Source: Quercus robur
Lineage: Eukaryota; Streptophyta; Magnoliopsida; Fagales; Fagaceae
DNA: 64,000 nt
Reading direction: 5' to 3'
Assembly: GCF_932294415.1 (NCBI RefSeq)
Contig: NC_065538.1
Location: 46,848,843 to 46,912,842, forward strand
Shown: positions 52,262 through 62,900 of the stretch, piece after piece
How the letters are laid out: the number at the start of each line of letters is the position of its first letter
Position numbering within the stretch: position 1 is the first letter of the stretch
Translations under genes and position numbers: made by a program
The notes under the pieces: model-generated
What the model saw: only the letters and a program-made list of their open reading frames with translations
Database searches by the model: none
What the model was told of the DNA's origin: nothing

Positions 52262-53651
52262 TGTTGCTGAGGAGTAGGAGGTGAATTCTTTTTAGTTGGT
52301 TGTTGGTGTGAGTGATGAGTGTGGTGTGAGAAATTTATATATATGGTGTTGGTTGTCACGTTTTCAAACTCTCGAGATTTGGTGCGTTGAAGTTGGAGGT
52401 GTGATGTGGAACTTGCTGCGACTAACACCACCAATTATACGCAATCTCACCCATTTTTTTCTTTACTAAAAAAATTATACTCTGCGACGTTATTATTGTA
52501 GCAAGAAATTATAAAACATTTTGTGGTCTAGACTTTTCCAACAAGGCGGCTGGATATTAAAAAGGATGACCGAGTTTTGACGTTTTGGATGTCCAAAAGT
52601 CTGGACCCAACAACCACCGGGCGATTTTTCCTTATAATAGTGTTTGTTACCGTAATACTGTGATTTTACTTTTGGTTGCTTTTTTCGATGTTTGACGGTT
52701 TCAATTACTTTTTTTTTTCCTGTTAAACGTGGACGTCAGGACGTGATATTTTCATTTGACTTTTTTATTTAAAAAATAAAGGTATAAAATAAGATTTTTT
52801 TTAGCTAGTTTGGGATTTGCAGAAATTTTCAATTTATTTGTAATTTTAGTTTATTTTTAGTATTATTTATAAATTTTATTATATTTTTTGATATTATTTA
52901 TGGATTTAATTATACTGTTCAACTTATTTTTTTAACTTTTTTTTCTATATTTTCAACAAAAAAAATTTTCTATTTCAACTATATAAGTTGTTCCTAAATA
53001 AATCCTTAGCCTTGATAATATTCTTAATTGATGAACAATTTTTACATAAATTTTCTATTATTTTATTTTAATTTTTCATCATTTCGGAGTTGAGACTTGC
53101 ATGATCCAATGGATCAAGGACAATATTTATTACATATAATTTATTGTACACTATGTATCCGTTTAAGATGAGCTAAAAAATTCAGTTTATTTACACTTTT
53201 AACTTATTTTTTTATTATTTATGAGTCTTACTATATTTATTGATATTACTTATAGGCTCTACTGTACTATTCAGCTTATTTTTAATCTAATTTCTACATT
53301 TTTAATAAAAAAATTTTAATTTTAACTAAATAAGTGGTTCCTATACAAAAACCGTACTTACTAATTTTTTTTTCCCATGGATCAAAATAGAGTTAAATGT
53401 ATTTTGATGCCGTGGCTACTAGCTAGTCTAGTAACTGCTAATTGTTGAAAGCAATATGTAGGCAATAGTTTTCTTCCAACCTGTTGAGTTTTTATTTATT
53501 TATTTTATTTGAAAAATGGTATAAAAATACATTTGTATTTAAAAAAATAACTCCACCTACTACGGTGAAAATAGAGTCACATGGATTGAGATGTGGGGGG
53601 TAGCTGGTAGCTAATAATTAGTATAATATTTAGGACAATATAAAGAAGCAC
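52262..53651. other. BAHD upstream region
   Basis: A tttatatatatggtg block at about 52335-52349 on the plus strand reads as caccatatatataaa on the minus strand and could be the BAHD TATA box, about 75 nt before the start codon. Beyond that the DNA is A/T-rich. A stretch near 52850-52990 is echoed at 53190-53330 (ttatttttt, tattattta and tataagttg-like blocks), a diverged direct repeat. Confidence 0.45.
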
Positions 53652-53842
53652 TTAGTGCACTCACAATAAATATGCTAAATAACTCAAAAGTTATTTTAGC
53701 ATCTCAACCACACAAAAAAGCCCTCCAATAAAGATGCTATAGCTAAATTATTTAGCTATATTTTACCTTCATGCTACAATGAGCTGCTATCAATAACAGC
53801 TCACTATAGCACGAAGGTAAACATAAAATTTCTTTTTTTATT

Positions 53843-54545
53843 CAAGGTTTTCAAATCCGGACCGTTCATTGAACCGTAAAAGAGAGAGGTTCAAGATTTT
53901 TGAGGTCGAATCGAGGTCGAACCGGGGTCAAACCAAGATGACGTCATAATTAATTTAATAATTATTTAAATATAAATAAATATATTAAATTTGTAAATAT
54001 TAGCAAAATTTACTAAAAATATCTTAAAAATTGAAACAAAATACATAAAATAGTACATTATAAGGTTAATAAAAAATAGTACAACATAAATAAGCATAAA
54101 AAGAAATTTTTATAATAATCCTTTAAGAGAAATCATTTCAATTAACTAAAAATGACTTTTAAAATAAATTCATAAATTGCATAGGTATTATTCTTAAATA
54201 AAAATTTAATTTAGTAATATTTAATATGTTGAGAAAGATGACATAGAAGTTTAGAAACTATAAATCATGTAAATTTAATATAAATTTAATAATATTGCAT
54301 ATTAGCTCCCAAGAAGAGCACTTCGTCCGTTGGTCATAGCTTTAGTCTTACTTACAAGGTGTGAGAGCTTAGGTTCGAATCCTGGGAGCCGCATTTTTCT
54401 TTAATTTTTCCCTATTCCATGATTGGTTAAACCAGCCTACAATTTGTCCGGTACCCGGTTCTCTAGGCTTAAAAAACCAGATTTCAGTCCGATTCCCAAT
54501 TTTTCTGGTAGAACCGCTCGGTCCAGTCCAGGTTTCAAAACCTTG
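53843..54545. mobile_element. Non-autonomous hAT element holding a tRNA-like sequence
   Basis: Ends CAAGGTTTTCAAATCCGGAC and CAGGTTTCAAAACCTTG are imperfect inverted repeats, and TTTTTATT flanks both sides (53835-53842 and 54546-54553). The 8-bp TSD supports hAT. It has no transposase. A tRNA-like segment lies at 54305-54395. It is nested in an older family A element. Confidence 0.85.
54305..54395 (+). pseudogene. tRNA-like sequence inside a hAT element
   Basis: A 7-bp acceptor-like stem GCTCCCA/TGGGAGC closes the segment. A D-arm/A-box-like CGTCCGTTGGTCATAGC and a perfect T-arm/B-box core GGTTCGAATCC are in order. About nine extra bases after the 5' acceptor strand and an unclear anticodon arm argue against a functional tRNA. 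The B box is the strongest evidence. Confidence 0.55.
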
Positions 54546-55261
54546 TTTTTATTCCCTCCTTTCTTATAAAAATCTATAATGGCTCCTCTCTCACTTCTCT
54601 GTTTCTGTTCTCTCTTTTCTCTCTCTCTCTCGTCATTGGTTTCGTGGGTCGATTGGTTCTTGGGTATAAGTGTGGGTCGAAGTGGTTCGCGGGTCGATTT
54701 GTGGGTCTAATTGGTTCATGGGTATCAGCGTGGTTTGTGGGTCCGTGGGTATCAGCTTGGTTTGTGGGTATCAGTGTGGTTGTGCTGTGGGTATTAGCGT
54801 GGTTGTCTGTGGGTTTCAGCGTGGGTCAATTTGTTTGATTTCTATTAAGTTTTGCTGTGGTTTGATTTCTGATTTGGTCCAATTGTTTTTTTTTTTTTTT
54901 TTTTTTGCTGCTGTGATTTGTGGTTGTGGTTGGTGGGGCAACGATGGAGGTGGTGGAGGTGGTTGTTGCTATTGTGTTGGTTTTTGTGGCGGATGTATAT
55001 TATTATTTTAATGAGTTATTTATATTATTTTAAATGAGTTGCCATATATAGAGTCTTTGATGTTGGGTGTATTATAAAGTAGGTTGTTAAAATAGATAAA
55101 GTTGCTTTTTAAGTTGCTAAAAGCTATAATTTTTAGCTTGCTTACTGTAAATGCTCAGTCAACAATTTGTTTGGATTGCCATGTTTTATTGGTTTATTTT
55201 ATTTGAAATTTTTTTTAAATGAATTAAATGGTTATATGCTTGACTCGAAGAATGAATGCTT

Positions 55262-55660
55262 ATAATCTATATCCATATATATAGAGAGAGAGAGGATTAA
55301 TCCCTTCCAAATATTTTGAAAAATCAACTGAAAGATTGGTTTCTGCTAATGGTACTCAAATGAAAATTAAATATGAATTAAATAATTCTCATGTTTGCCA
55401 TGATAATGTCTGTTTCAAGGTTCTTTCTGTTCTTGTTAAAAACATGATTGATAAAGTAATTCTTGGACTTCCATTTATAAATGCTTTGTATCCTTTTCTT
55501 GTTGAACATGATGGAATTACTACTTATCCTTTTGGACAAAAAGTAAAATTCAAATTTGCTTCAAAGTTTGAAATTGATACTGATGATGCTTTAAATCTGA
55601 TTCATGCCAAAATCAAACATCTTAACTTCCTTAAGCAAGAAGTTAGATACAAGAAATATA
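55262..55660 (+). other. Endogenous caulimovirid-like polyprotein fragment (fossil)
   Basis: A short open segment shows VKNMIDKVILGLPFINALYP and FASKFEIDTDDALNLI, which I associate with the protease part of petuvirus-like (Caulimoviridae) sequences common in plant genomes. Only about 120 codons remain. A fossil fragment, far from whole. A gypsy-type protease is the alternative. Confidence 0.45.
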
Positions 55661-55757
55661 TATATATATATATATATATATCTAAAAACACATTTATTGT
55701 TGCTACTTTATTATTGAGCCACATAAGCATCACGTTATTATTTTTTTCCCATCTTTA

Positions 55758-56181
55758 GAGCATCCACAGTAATGCTCTTAAAATAGCTTTTTAGTTATTT
55801 TATAGCTCCAAACAAACAAAAACACCACACAACAATGTTGCTAAACTTAAAATATTTTACCAACTTGCTACAGTGAACTATTAGTAATAGGTTAGTAGCA
55901 ACTCACTGTAGCAAGTTACTACAAATATTAAATTATTTTATCTTTCTTCTCTCATTATTAAATTAGTTTCTCTCTCTCTCTCTCTCTCAAGTGTATCCAT
56001 GTGTAGTGTTTATTATATTTATTTTATTTGTTTGTTTATATTATTTTAATGTGTTGTTTGTTAAAATAAAACTTTTGATGTTAGGTGTATTGTAAAGTAA
56101 GTTGTTAAAATAGATAAAGTAAATTTTTAAGTTGCTAAAAGTTAAATTTTTTTTTTTTAATAACCTTGTTGTGAATATTGA
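55758..56181. mobile_element. Family A TIR element, short copy
   Basis: Starts GAGCATCCACAGTAATGCTC after TTA and ends near ttgttgtgaatattgagt. Internal signatures gttaaaatagataaagtaa and a (CT)n tract (55972-55989) match the other copies. About 424 bp. Confidence 0.65.
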
Positions 56182-56428
56182 GTATTGCAAAATTAATTAT
56201 GTTTGGCCAACGTGATGCACTACACACCATCATAAACTCTAATCGTCTATTGTTTACATTGAAAACTCCTTTCAACATTGAATGTTATTTTCTTTCCATC
56301 ATTATATATGTGTGTGTGGGTGTGTACGCGTGCGTGCGCGATACATTTTGTTACACAATTATTGGGCCACATCATCCACTTATTTTCTACTTCTTCTTTT
56401 CTCTTTTAAAACTTTCTTCTCACTACTC

Positions 56429-56474
<46 letters not shown>

Positions 56475-56930
56475 AAAACAAAACAAAAACCTTTTCTACT
56501 CCCTATTAGTCCACACCTATGGTTACACTTACTCCAACCTTTCACTTCCCCCTTTGCCTCTTTACCTCCCCTGCTACTCTCTACTTCATCGTTACACTTC
56601 ATTCACCATTTTCTCTTTCTTATAATTTGTTTCTTTTCCTTCCCATTTTATTTTGTATAAATTTGATATCATTTCCTCCATTCAATCCATATTTTTCCCA
56701 TACAAAAACTATGAGTACTCTCTCTCTCTCTCTCTCTCTCTACTTTCTTTTGGTGAATTTTTGTTCTTTCTTATAATGCTAATTAAGGTTGATTTTTTAA
56801 AAATTTGTGTTTTGGTATTGTGTTTCAATTTTCCATCACAAAATCTTCCCTCTCCCTTTTATAACTTTGGTTGAATTTTGGTTTGGGTTAATACTAGTTA
56901 TTTTTTGAAAACACAATCTTGAGCACTTTT
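56182..56930. other. Intergenic with poly(A) and (CT)n runs
   Basis: Contains a 43-nt A-run (about 56431-56473), a GT-rich patch at about 56309-56340 and a (CT)n at 56718-56740. The pyrimidine-rich frames here translate to low-complexity peptide only. Confidence 0.6.
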
Positions 56931-57850
56931 CAAGGAGACTAGAATCTTATTGAGCACTTTTCAATAATATAAGCATTTGTTTTGTTAAAGCTGTGACCCT
57001 ATAATAATAGTATTTGTCTTGTAGATGTATAATAATATAAGTGTACCGTAAAAAGTAACTTTAGCAAATTTTTTTTTTTTGTGCTAAACTTAATAGAAGA
57101 AAATGTTTAATAATTAACTTATTTAGTGTATTTTTTTCATGTAACCAAGAAAAGAGTGATAGAAACAAAAGAAATCACAAAGAAAATCAAGCTATCATTA
57201 CGACTACAGGTTTTGTACCAATGGCTTGATTTTCTTTGCGATTTCTTTTGTTTCTATCACTCTTTTCCTAGTTACATGAAAAAAAAAATACACTAAATGA
57301 GTTAATTATTAAACATTTGCTTCTATTAAGTTTAGCACAAAAAAAAAAAAAATTGGTAAAGTTACTTTTTACAGTACACTTATATTATTATACATTCACC
57401 TGTTACGTAGTTAAAAAGAAAGCCACATCTTTGATAAGTTGTAATTATTTAGTCAACAAAAACATAATTAAAACCAAGGACCATATTACAAATATCAATA
57501 TAAAGATTAAAAAAATTTGTGATAGATAAACTTATTATAAAAGTTAAAAACTAAAAAACTAACTTAACAACACCACCTCAGAATATATTGTAAACTAACT
57601 AACATGAAAAGCTTAATCAAATTTTAGAGATCCACTAATTTAATTAAATAATTATATACAAAAAACATGCATAGCTTCGACAAATTGCTAAAGTTTAGCA
57701 CACAAAATAAAAATGCTAAAGTTACTTTTTACGGTACACTTATATTATTATACATCTACAAGACAAATACTATTATTATAGGGTCATAGCTTTAACAAAA
57801 CAAAATGCTTATATTATTGAAAAGTGCTCAATAAGATTCTAGTCTCCTTG
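56931..57850. repeat. Nested double palindrome
   Basis: Outer inverted arms 56931-57072 and 57709-57850 are almost identical. Inside and overlapping the left arm is a second inverted pair, 57025-57192 and 57224-57395, with a 31-nt loop. Segment 57025-57072 therefore occurs three times, once direct and twice inverted. No ORF. Possibly a fold-back transposon that duplicated part of itself. Confidence 0.85.
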
Positions 57851-59874
57851 CAGTTTTACACAATCTACATGACTATGAATTTGAATATGCTTACCCATTG
57901 TTTGAAATTTTGAATAATAAATTATTATAAAGTCTATCTTTTATTCATTCGGTTTCATTTTAATTTTGGTTAAGATAACATTGTAATTTTGTAATGAGTT
58001 TTGATTATTATGATAATTTTCTTATTCCTTAATAAGAGATGAGAAATTTGAATAATAAATTTGAAAATTATAAAATTTAGTTGTATATTAGGCAAATATA
58101 ACATTTTTTTTGAGGAAATAGGCAAATATAACATAGTACAACAAAAGTTAGAAGGATATGGTTCACATTAAAAAATATTAATTAAACACACACAAAAATA
58201 ATAGCATGATATATTTGTAAAGATAAAAAGATATAAAAAAATACTTGTAGATTTTTTTTTTAAAAAAAATTGACAATACTTGAAGTAATTGTTCATTTTT
58301 ATATATTACACCATATTACATAATATTTATATATATTTTCACGCAGCGTGTGGGTATGTGGCCAGTAATATTAAAATACCTCCCAATAGAGCACAAATTT
58401 TACAAGAAAATTAATATATAAAGCATTCTCAAATTTCACAAAATCAAAATTTAGAGGGAACAAAAAAATGTGGACAAATTAAGGGGGGTAAAAATGAAAA
58501 TCGGACAAATAAAACTAATTTATTTATAAATTAAAAATGATGGAAGTAAAAGAAACAATTCATTTGAGTGTTTGAAAGAAACAATTCATCCGACAAACAT
58601 CTCACATTAGCATCCATCCAAATCCAATGACTTCTATCTTCTTACTTTGGCTCATTTTGTTGTTATTAGAATATTACCCCAACTTATAAGGAAAAGACCA
58701 TGTACACTGGGGATCTATCTACCAGTGGAAATTGGGTGTACGGTTTCGCACAACAAATTAGAATATTTCCTTTGTGTCCTCTGAAATTTTCGCTTCTTTT
58801 TTGAGTTGGATACACTTTTGGTGGTTTTTTTTTTTTTTTTTCACCACTAGTGCGGATGCCTTGGCTTCTCTGGGGAGATCACAGTTTTAAGTATTTTTCT
58901 TTGTTTGAAACTCCCCTTACTTCTATGTTTAATATTGCCGTTTTTGATAATCAGAAGATTATACCATCAGCTTTATTCCTACTATTTAGTTTACGTATCT
59001 CCTAAATTACGAGAGAGAGAGATCAAAGTTACTAGTAAAAGACTTGAAGAAGGCCAAGTACAAAAAATAAAAAAAGACTTTGAAATGACTCAATGCCCGA
59101 CAGTATTTACCTTATTAATGACAAGGGCCAATACATTATCAATGGAGCAATGGGTATTTAACTATAAGTTGTACCTGCCTGTGTATGAATTAGAGTCTGG
59201 CCATTCAGTGCAGAACCCAAAAAGAAAAATTGAATATTAAAACTTGGCTCATATGCCTAATGCTAATGCTTAAACTCACAAGTCACATCCACTAGCTTAA
59301 TGGAGCATGCAAATTAGCTCACATAAACCTTTCAAGGGACTCAAAAGCTAGAATTGTTTAGGTCACATTCCTATCAATTTCAGCCAAGCAAGCCAGATAG
59401 CTCAAATTGGAAAATGCTAGAAAATTTGGGTGTGTTCTTGTGTTTGATATTTTTTGGGTTTGTGTTAATGTTAATGCTGTGACCAGATCTTAATTCATGT
59501 GTTTTTTAGTCTTTAATTTTTTTTTCTTTTGTTAAAATTGATAATTTTTTTTTAAAAAATTAGATGCTAATGTGACATTTTTTATTATAATTTTATTAAT
59601 TATGTCAATGTCTAATATTGATTACCAACCGACCTCTAGTCGAAATGGTACCTCTAGTCAGTATTAACTCCCTTTTAATGTAGTCCAACATTTAGTATAG
59701 CTAAAGGAAAAAGTTTGATAATATCAATTATCACATACTCCATCCAAGTAAATTTGGAGTATTAGTAAATAGTAATGTAAAAAAAAAAAAAAAAAAAACA
59801 AAAAACAACATGTCTCTTAAGATTTATTGTAAAAATATTGTAGCATAATTTTTTTTATTGGATTATATTTGGGG
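57851..59874. other. Intergenic, nothing recognised
   Basis: A/T-rich. The open frame at 58905-59240 has no recognisable domain and no splice or promoter support. Confidence 0.5.
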
Positions 59875-59893
59875 CCTAATTATTAATATTATT

Positions 59894-60174
59894 TTTTTTT
59901 TGGTAAACCGGGAAAGTAATATTAATTAAGAAGTGCTATTACAAGAACCAAAAGGGACCATCCTAGTCCGAGCTGTCCCCAGTGAATCAGCTAACAAAAA
60001 GGGGATTACAACAGGGGGAGGGGAATTAAAACGATTACAAACAGAGGATATATTAGCTCCTAACTTGGCTAAGGCATCAGCACAACAATTTGCCTCTCTA
60101 TAGCAGTGAGTCATCCTAGCTTGAGGCAGCTGCAGAAGAAACTCACTGCAATCATCAACAAGAACCGAAAGATC
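59894..60174 (-). mobile_element. 5'-truncated L1 LINE insertion with 19-bp TSD
   Basis: CCTAATTATTAATATTATT occurs on both sides (59875-59893 and 60175-60193). A T-run at the left is the poly(A) tail of a minus-strand insertion. The coding end, REANCCADALAKLG, is the last part of the LINE RNase H, followed by a stop at 59926-59928. Only about 280 bp inserted, the usual severe 5' truncation. The intact 19-bp duplication suggests a young event. Confidence 0.9.
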
Positions 60175-60193
60175 CCTAATTATTAATATTATT

Positions 60194-60480
60194 ATTGGTA
60201 TGAAAATATGTTAAATTATTAGTATATGTGTGTGTGTGAGGCCATACACTTTGTATTGAATATTTGTGTATTTTATTAAAATAAAAAAGCAAATAAAGTG
60301 GGTAAATTTTGAAAATAAATGATAGGTGGGCCGGATGTCCTGGCCCATAAAAAAGAAAGGGCTAGTTGCCTAGTTGGAACCCGATTGCGTTGGGGAATTT
60401 GAAAAAAAAAAAAAAAATGAAAAAAGAAAAAAGTGACCGTTGGAAAATAGTCGGTGTGGTGTCAAATAAATAGGACCAGG
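60194..60480 (+). promoter_or_regulatory. NAC gene proximal promoter region
   Basis: A TATA-like tcaaataaatagg lies at about 60463-60475, shortly before a leader-like segment starting near 60490. Also holds a GT microsatellite (about 60228-60238) and an A-run at about 60402-60417. Confidence 0.45.
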
Positions 60481-60489
60481 TTCAGAAGT

Positions 60490-60690
60490 TTCTCTCTCTG
60501 TTCTCACAGACACTCTGAAACAAAGAAACACAGACAGAATACACTCAGCGTTTTGAATTTAGGGAGAAAGAGAAAGAAGTGAAAGATTTTGCTTTTGAAT
60601 CTGAAGTGTGTTCATCTCGAACGCACGCACGCTCGCTCGCTCGCTCTCTGTGTGGAAGAAGCAACTCCAATTCTCTCTTTTCCAGTAAGC
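60490..60690 (+). other. Probable non-coding 5' leader exon of the NAC gene
   Basis: Pyrimidine-rich start (tttctctctctgttctc), then purine-rich leader DNA. A donor near 60683 (ccagtaag) and the acceptor near 61104 would bound a leader intron. Inferred from layout only. Confidence 0.4.
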
Positions 60691-60692
60691 CT

Positions 60693-60719
60693 AACCCTAA
60701 CCCTAACCCTAACCCTAAT
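60693..60719 (+). repeat. Telomere-like (CCCTAA)n in the NAC leader
   Basis: Four tandem CCCTAA units, with a further AAACCCTAACCCTAAC at about 60778-60793. The unit is 6 bp, unlike the 7-bp plant telomere unit CCCTAAA; the second patch contains the plant telo-box AAACCCTAA. Confidence 0.85.
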
Positions 60720-61110
60720 ACTAACCCATACCCGTGTTTGTGTTTGTGTTTGTGTTACCGTTTCAGTTTCCGTACACCAAACCCTAACCCTAACATAGAA
60801 AAGTACAAGCATCACATTTTAATCTTAATCTGTTAAATTTAGGAAAGAGCATCCATTGTTAAATGACAATTAACTCTCTTGTCCTAAAATGGAAAAGGGA
60901 ATACGAAAGCATGCATGGTTCCAAGGCTAGTCCTATTTCTTTAGAAAAATAAAAAGAAAGAAAAGAAGGCAGGGCCAAAGAAAAGAGGATGATATGATAA
61001 AATAGACATGTGGTAGTTGATCTCGCTGCACATACGTTTTCAATTTTTTTAATTTTTTATTATTAGTTCTATTATAGGTTTGGCGAATATAGATGTTCTG
61101 CAGGACAGAG

Positions 61111-62028
61111 ATGGATTTCAGTCCTAGTCCTCGGTCAAATGTAGTTGGTTTCAAATTTGACCCCAGAGACCATGAGTTGCTCTCATACTTCCTCTACAAG
61201 AAGGTTAATGGACAGTCATTGGATCTCTACTGTGGTTTTATCTCTGATTTTGATCTCTACGGAGCCCATCAGCCTGATCAGATTTGGGATCTTTTTGGCG
61301 GTTCCTTTTTGCGAGAAGATGAGGACCTCTATTTCTTTACCACTTTGAATTTTAAGGGTAAGGGTAAGGCCAAGGGTAGCCGTGGCAGCCGCATTTGTCG
61401 CACAATCAGCTCCGGAGGAACTTGGAGTAATGAGGGCTCTAAGGTTATATATGACGCCCACAGCAGCCTACCTATTGGATTAAAGCGTTGGTTTCACTAT
61501 GAGAACGCTCAGTCGCCACAGAATGGCTGTTGGATCATGCACGAGTTCACCCTTGATGTTGAGGGTTCCTCACTGCGGTTGCCTTCTTCTGATCAGGCTG
61601 TTGTTGCCTCCTCTGTATTGTGTCGGCTACGTAGAAACGATCAAGCCAAGACTGCTTCTAGGAAGAGGAAAGTTCAGCCACAGCCCCTCCCTCAACAAGA
61701 TTGTCCAAGAAAGAAGCAGCGGGCTGCCGAGCATGCTACTACCACTGATGCATCTGATGACACTCTTCTGCCCCTGATTATTCCCGTTTCTAACCAGCAT
61801 TCTGTCATTCACATTGATGCCATTGCTTCCCCTGCTGCTGCTACTGCATCTGAGCAGACTCTTCCACCGATGGTTACTATATCTGATCCTGTTTCAGAAT
61901 CAGAATTTGGGCCTGATATATTCAATACTAATTTTGAGGATGAAGATTTCTGCTCGGATGATCTGGATCAATTTTTGACTGAGTTTTTGGGGGATCTTAC
62001 CGATTGTGACGACACCCCACTCTTATAG
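61111..62028 (+). CDS. NAC-domain transcription factor
   Basis: A 305-residue product from MDFSPSPRSN. The NAC domain spans about residues 11-177: GFKFDPRDHELLSYFLYKK (A), FDLYG.. PDQIWDLF (B/C), DLYFFTTL, KVIYDAHSSLPIGLKRWFHY (D) and CWIMHEFTLD to VLCRLRRND (E). Basic RKRK (184-187) and RKKQR (200-204) could be a bipartite nuclear signal. The tail is acidic (FEDEDFCSDDLDQFLTEFL), typical of NAC activation regions. An in-frame ATG lies at 61093, but tattagttc...ttctgcag just before 61105 looks like a splice acceptor, so a leader intron from the exon near 60490-60690 is likely and 61111 is the better start. Several NAC core residues are non-standard, so it belongs to a divergent subgroup; target genes are unknown. 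Confidence 0.9.
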   Translation: MDFSPSPRSNVVGFKFDPRDHELLSYFLYKKVNGQSLDLYCGFISDFDLYGAHQPDQIWDLFGGSFLREDEDLYFFTTLNFKGKGKAKGSRGSRICRTISSGGTWSNEGSKVIYDAHSSLPIGLKRWFHYENAQSPQNGCWIMHEFTLDVEGSSLRLPSSDQAVVASSVLCRLRRNDQAKTASRKRKVQPQPLPQQDCPRKKQRAAEHATTTDASDDTLLPLIIPVSNQHSVIHIDAIASPAAATASEQTLPPMVTISDPVSESEFGPDIFNTNFEDEDFCSDDLDQFLTEFLGDLTDCDDTPLL

Positions 62029-62900
62029 TACATTCTTGTATTTTTTTTTTTGGTGGACTAGCAAAGGCCAAACTCCCACTGGCTCATTGTTTTTTGTGCC
62101 ATTAGATTAGATTTACTTATCACTTAGAATAGTTCAAAGTGAGTGCAATTGTAAATTCCTTTTCTTAAGTTGGAATCACTCTACTCTTTATCTTTTTTTT
62201 TTTCTTCTTTACAGGTGTCAAATATCTTTACTTGAATTAAACCCCTATCTTGAATGTTATTGGTTCAATATTTACAAATTTTTTTCATTAGCTGAGATAT
62301 TTTGTGCTATTTTGATGACTGGCTCTTGGAATCTATTCCAAAATTGGCTTGTTTTGCAACCATATTTTCTAATAATTTCTAAACTTCTGTGCTGGCTCTT
62401 TTATTTATAGAAGTTTTCAAATGACCTATTTATTCGCCTAAACATTTTTTTTCCATCATCTATGACATTATTCTATTCCCATTTCCCGCAAATTTGGTGA
62501 GCATATAGGTCATAAATAAACCAGTGCCTATCAACTTTAAAATAAAATAAAAACTATTTATTAATGTGCAGGTTTAGAAGGAAACTTCTTAAACTTGAAA
62601 TAACAGGGCATGGACCTATTCAGTCTACACTGCTACTGTGTTAAATGTTTGTTCAATCTCTGAAGGAATCTAGAAGATTGAGTGGTTTATTTACCATCTG
62701 AGCTATGCGTTGAATACTTTTTGCATTGGTTCTGTGTTCAATCTACATTGTTACTTTGTAAAATATTTATTCAATCTACATTGCTATCGTGTAAAATGTT
62801 TGTCCAATCTCTGAAGTGTTCACAACCAAGAGGGTAACTTGAATTGCTATCATAGGAGCTTCAATACTTTTTGCATTGGTTCTGTGTCTTTGTGTGTTTA
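62029..62900. other. NAC 3' flank
   Basis: Includes the NAC 3' UTR. A segment containing ttgcattggttctgtg occurs at about 62730 and again at 62870, with caatctacattg repeats between, a short local duplication. No gene seen. Confidence 0.5.

Larger units (their letters stand above)
53655..55156. mobile_element. Family A TIR element split by a hAT element
   Basis: The left end gtgcactcacaataaat and right end ttactgtaaatgctc are diverged family A ends. The interior shows ctatagctaaattatttagct, a CTCTCT tract (about 54617-54632), a G/T-rich block and the 3' signature gttaaaatagataaagtt. A hAT element at 53843-54545 is inserted in it. TSD not clear. Confidence 0.65.

Noticed and set aside
52231-52434. 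Minus-strand frame upstream of the BAHD start
   Set aside because: It overlaps the likely leader and TATA region and has low-complexity Ser/Thr/His content.
53843-54545. Intact tRNA gene
   Set aside because: The T-arm is perfect but the D-arm spacing and anticodon arm are wrong, so only a tRNA-like pseudogene is called.
56178-56874. Open frames with Lys runs and Phe/Ser-rich peptide
   Set aside because: They come from a poly(A) run and pyrimidine-rich DNA; low complexity only.
58905-59240. 111-residue open frame in the intergenic region
   Set aside because: No domain, no splice or promoter support, and composition typical of A/T-rich intergenic DNA.
60590-60836. Coding frames across the telomere-like repeats
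   Set aside because: Pro-Asn repeat peptides arise from CCCTAA units; the region is better explained as leader and leader intron.
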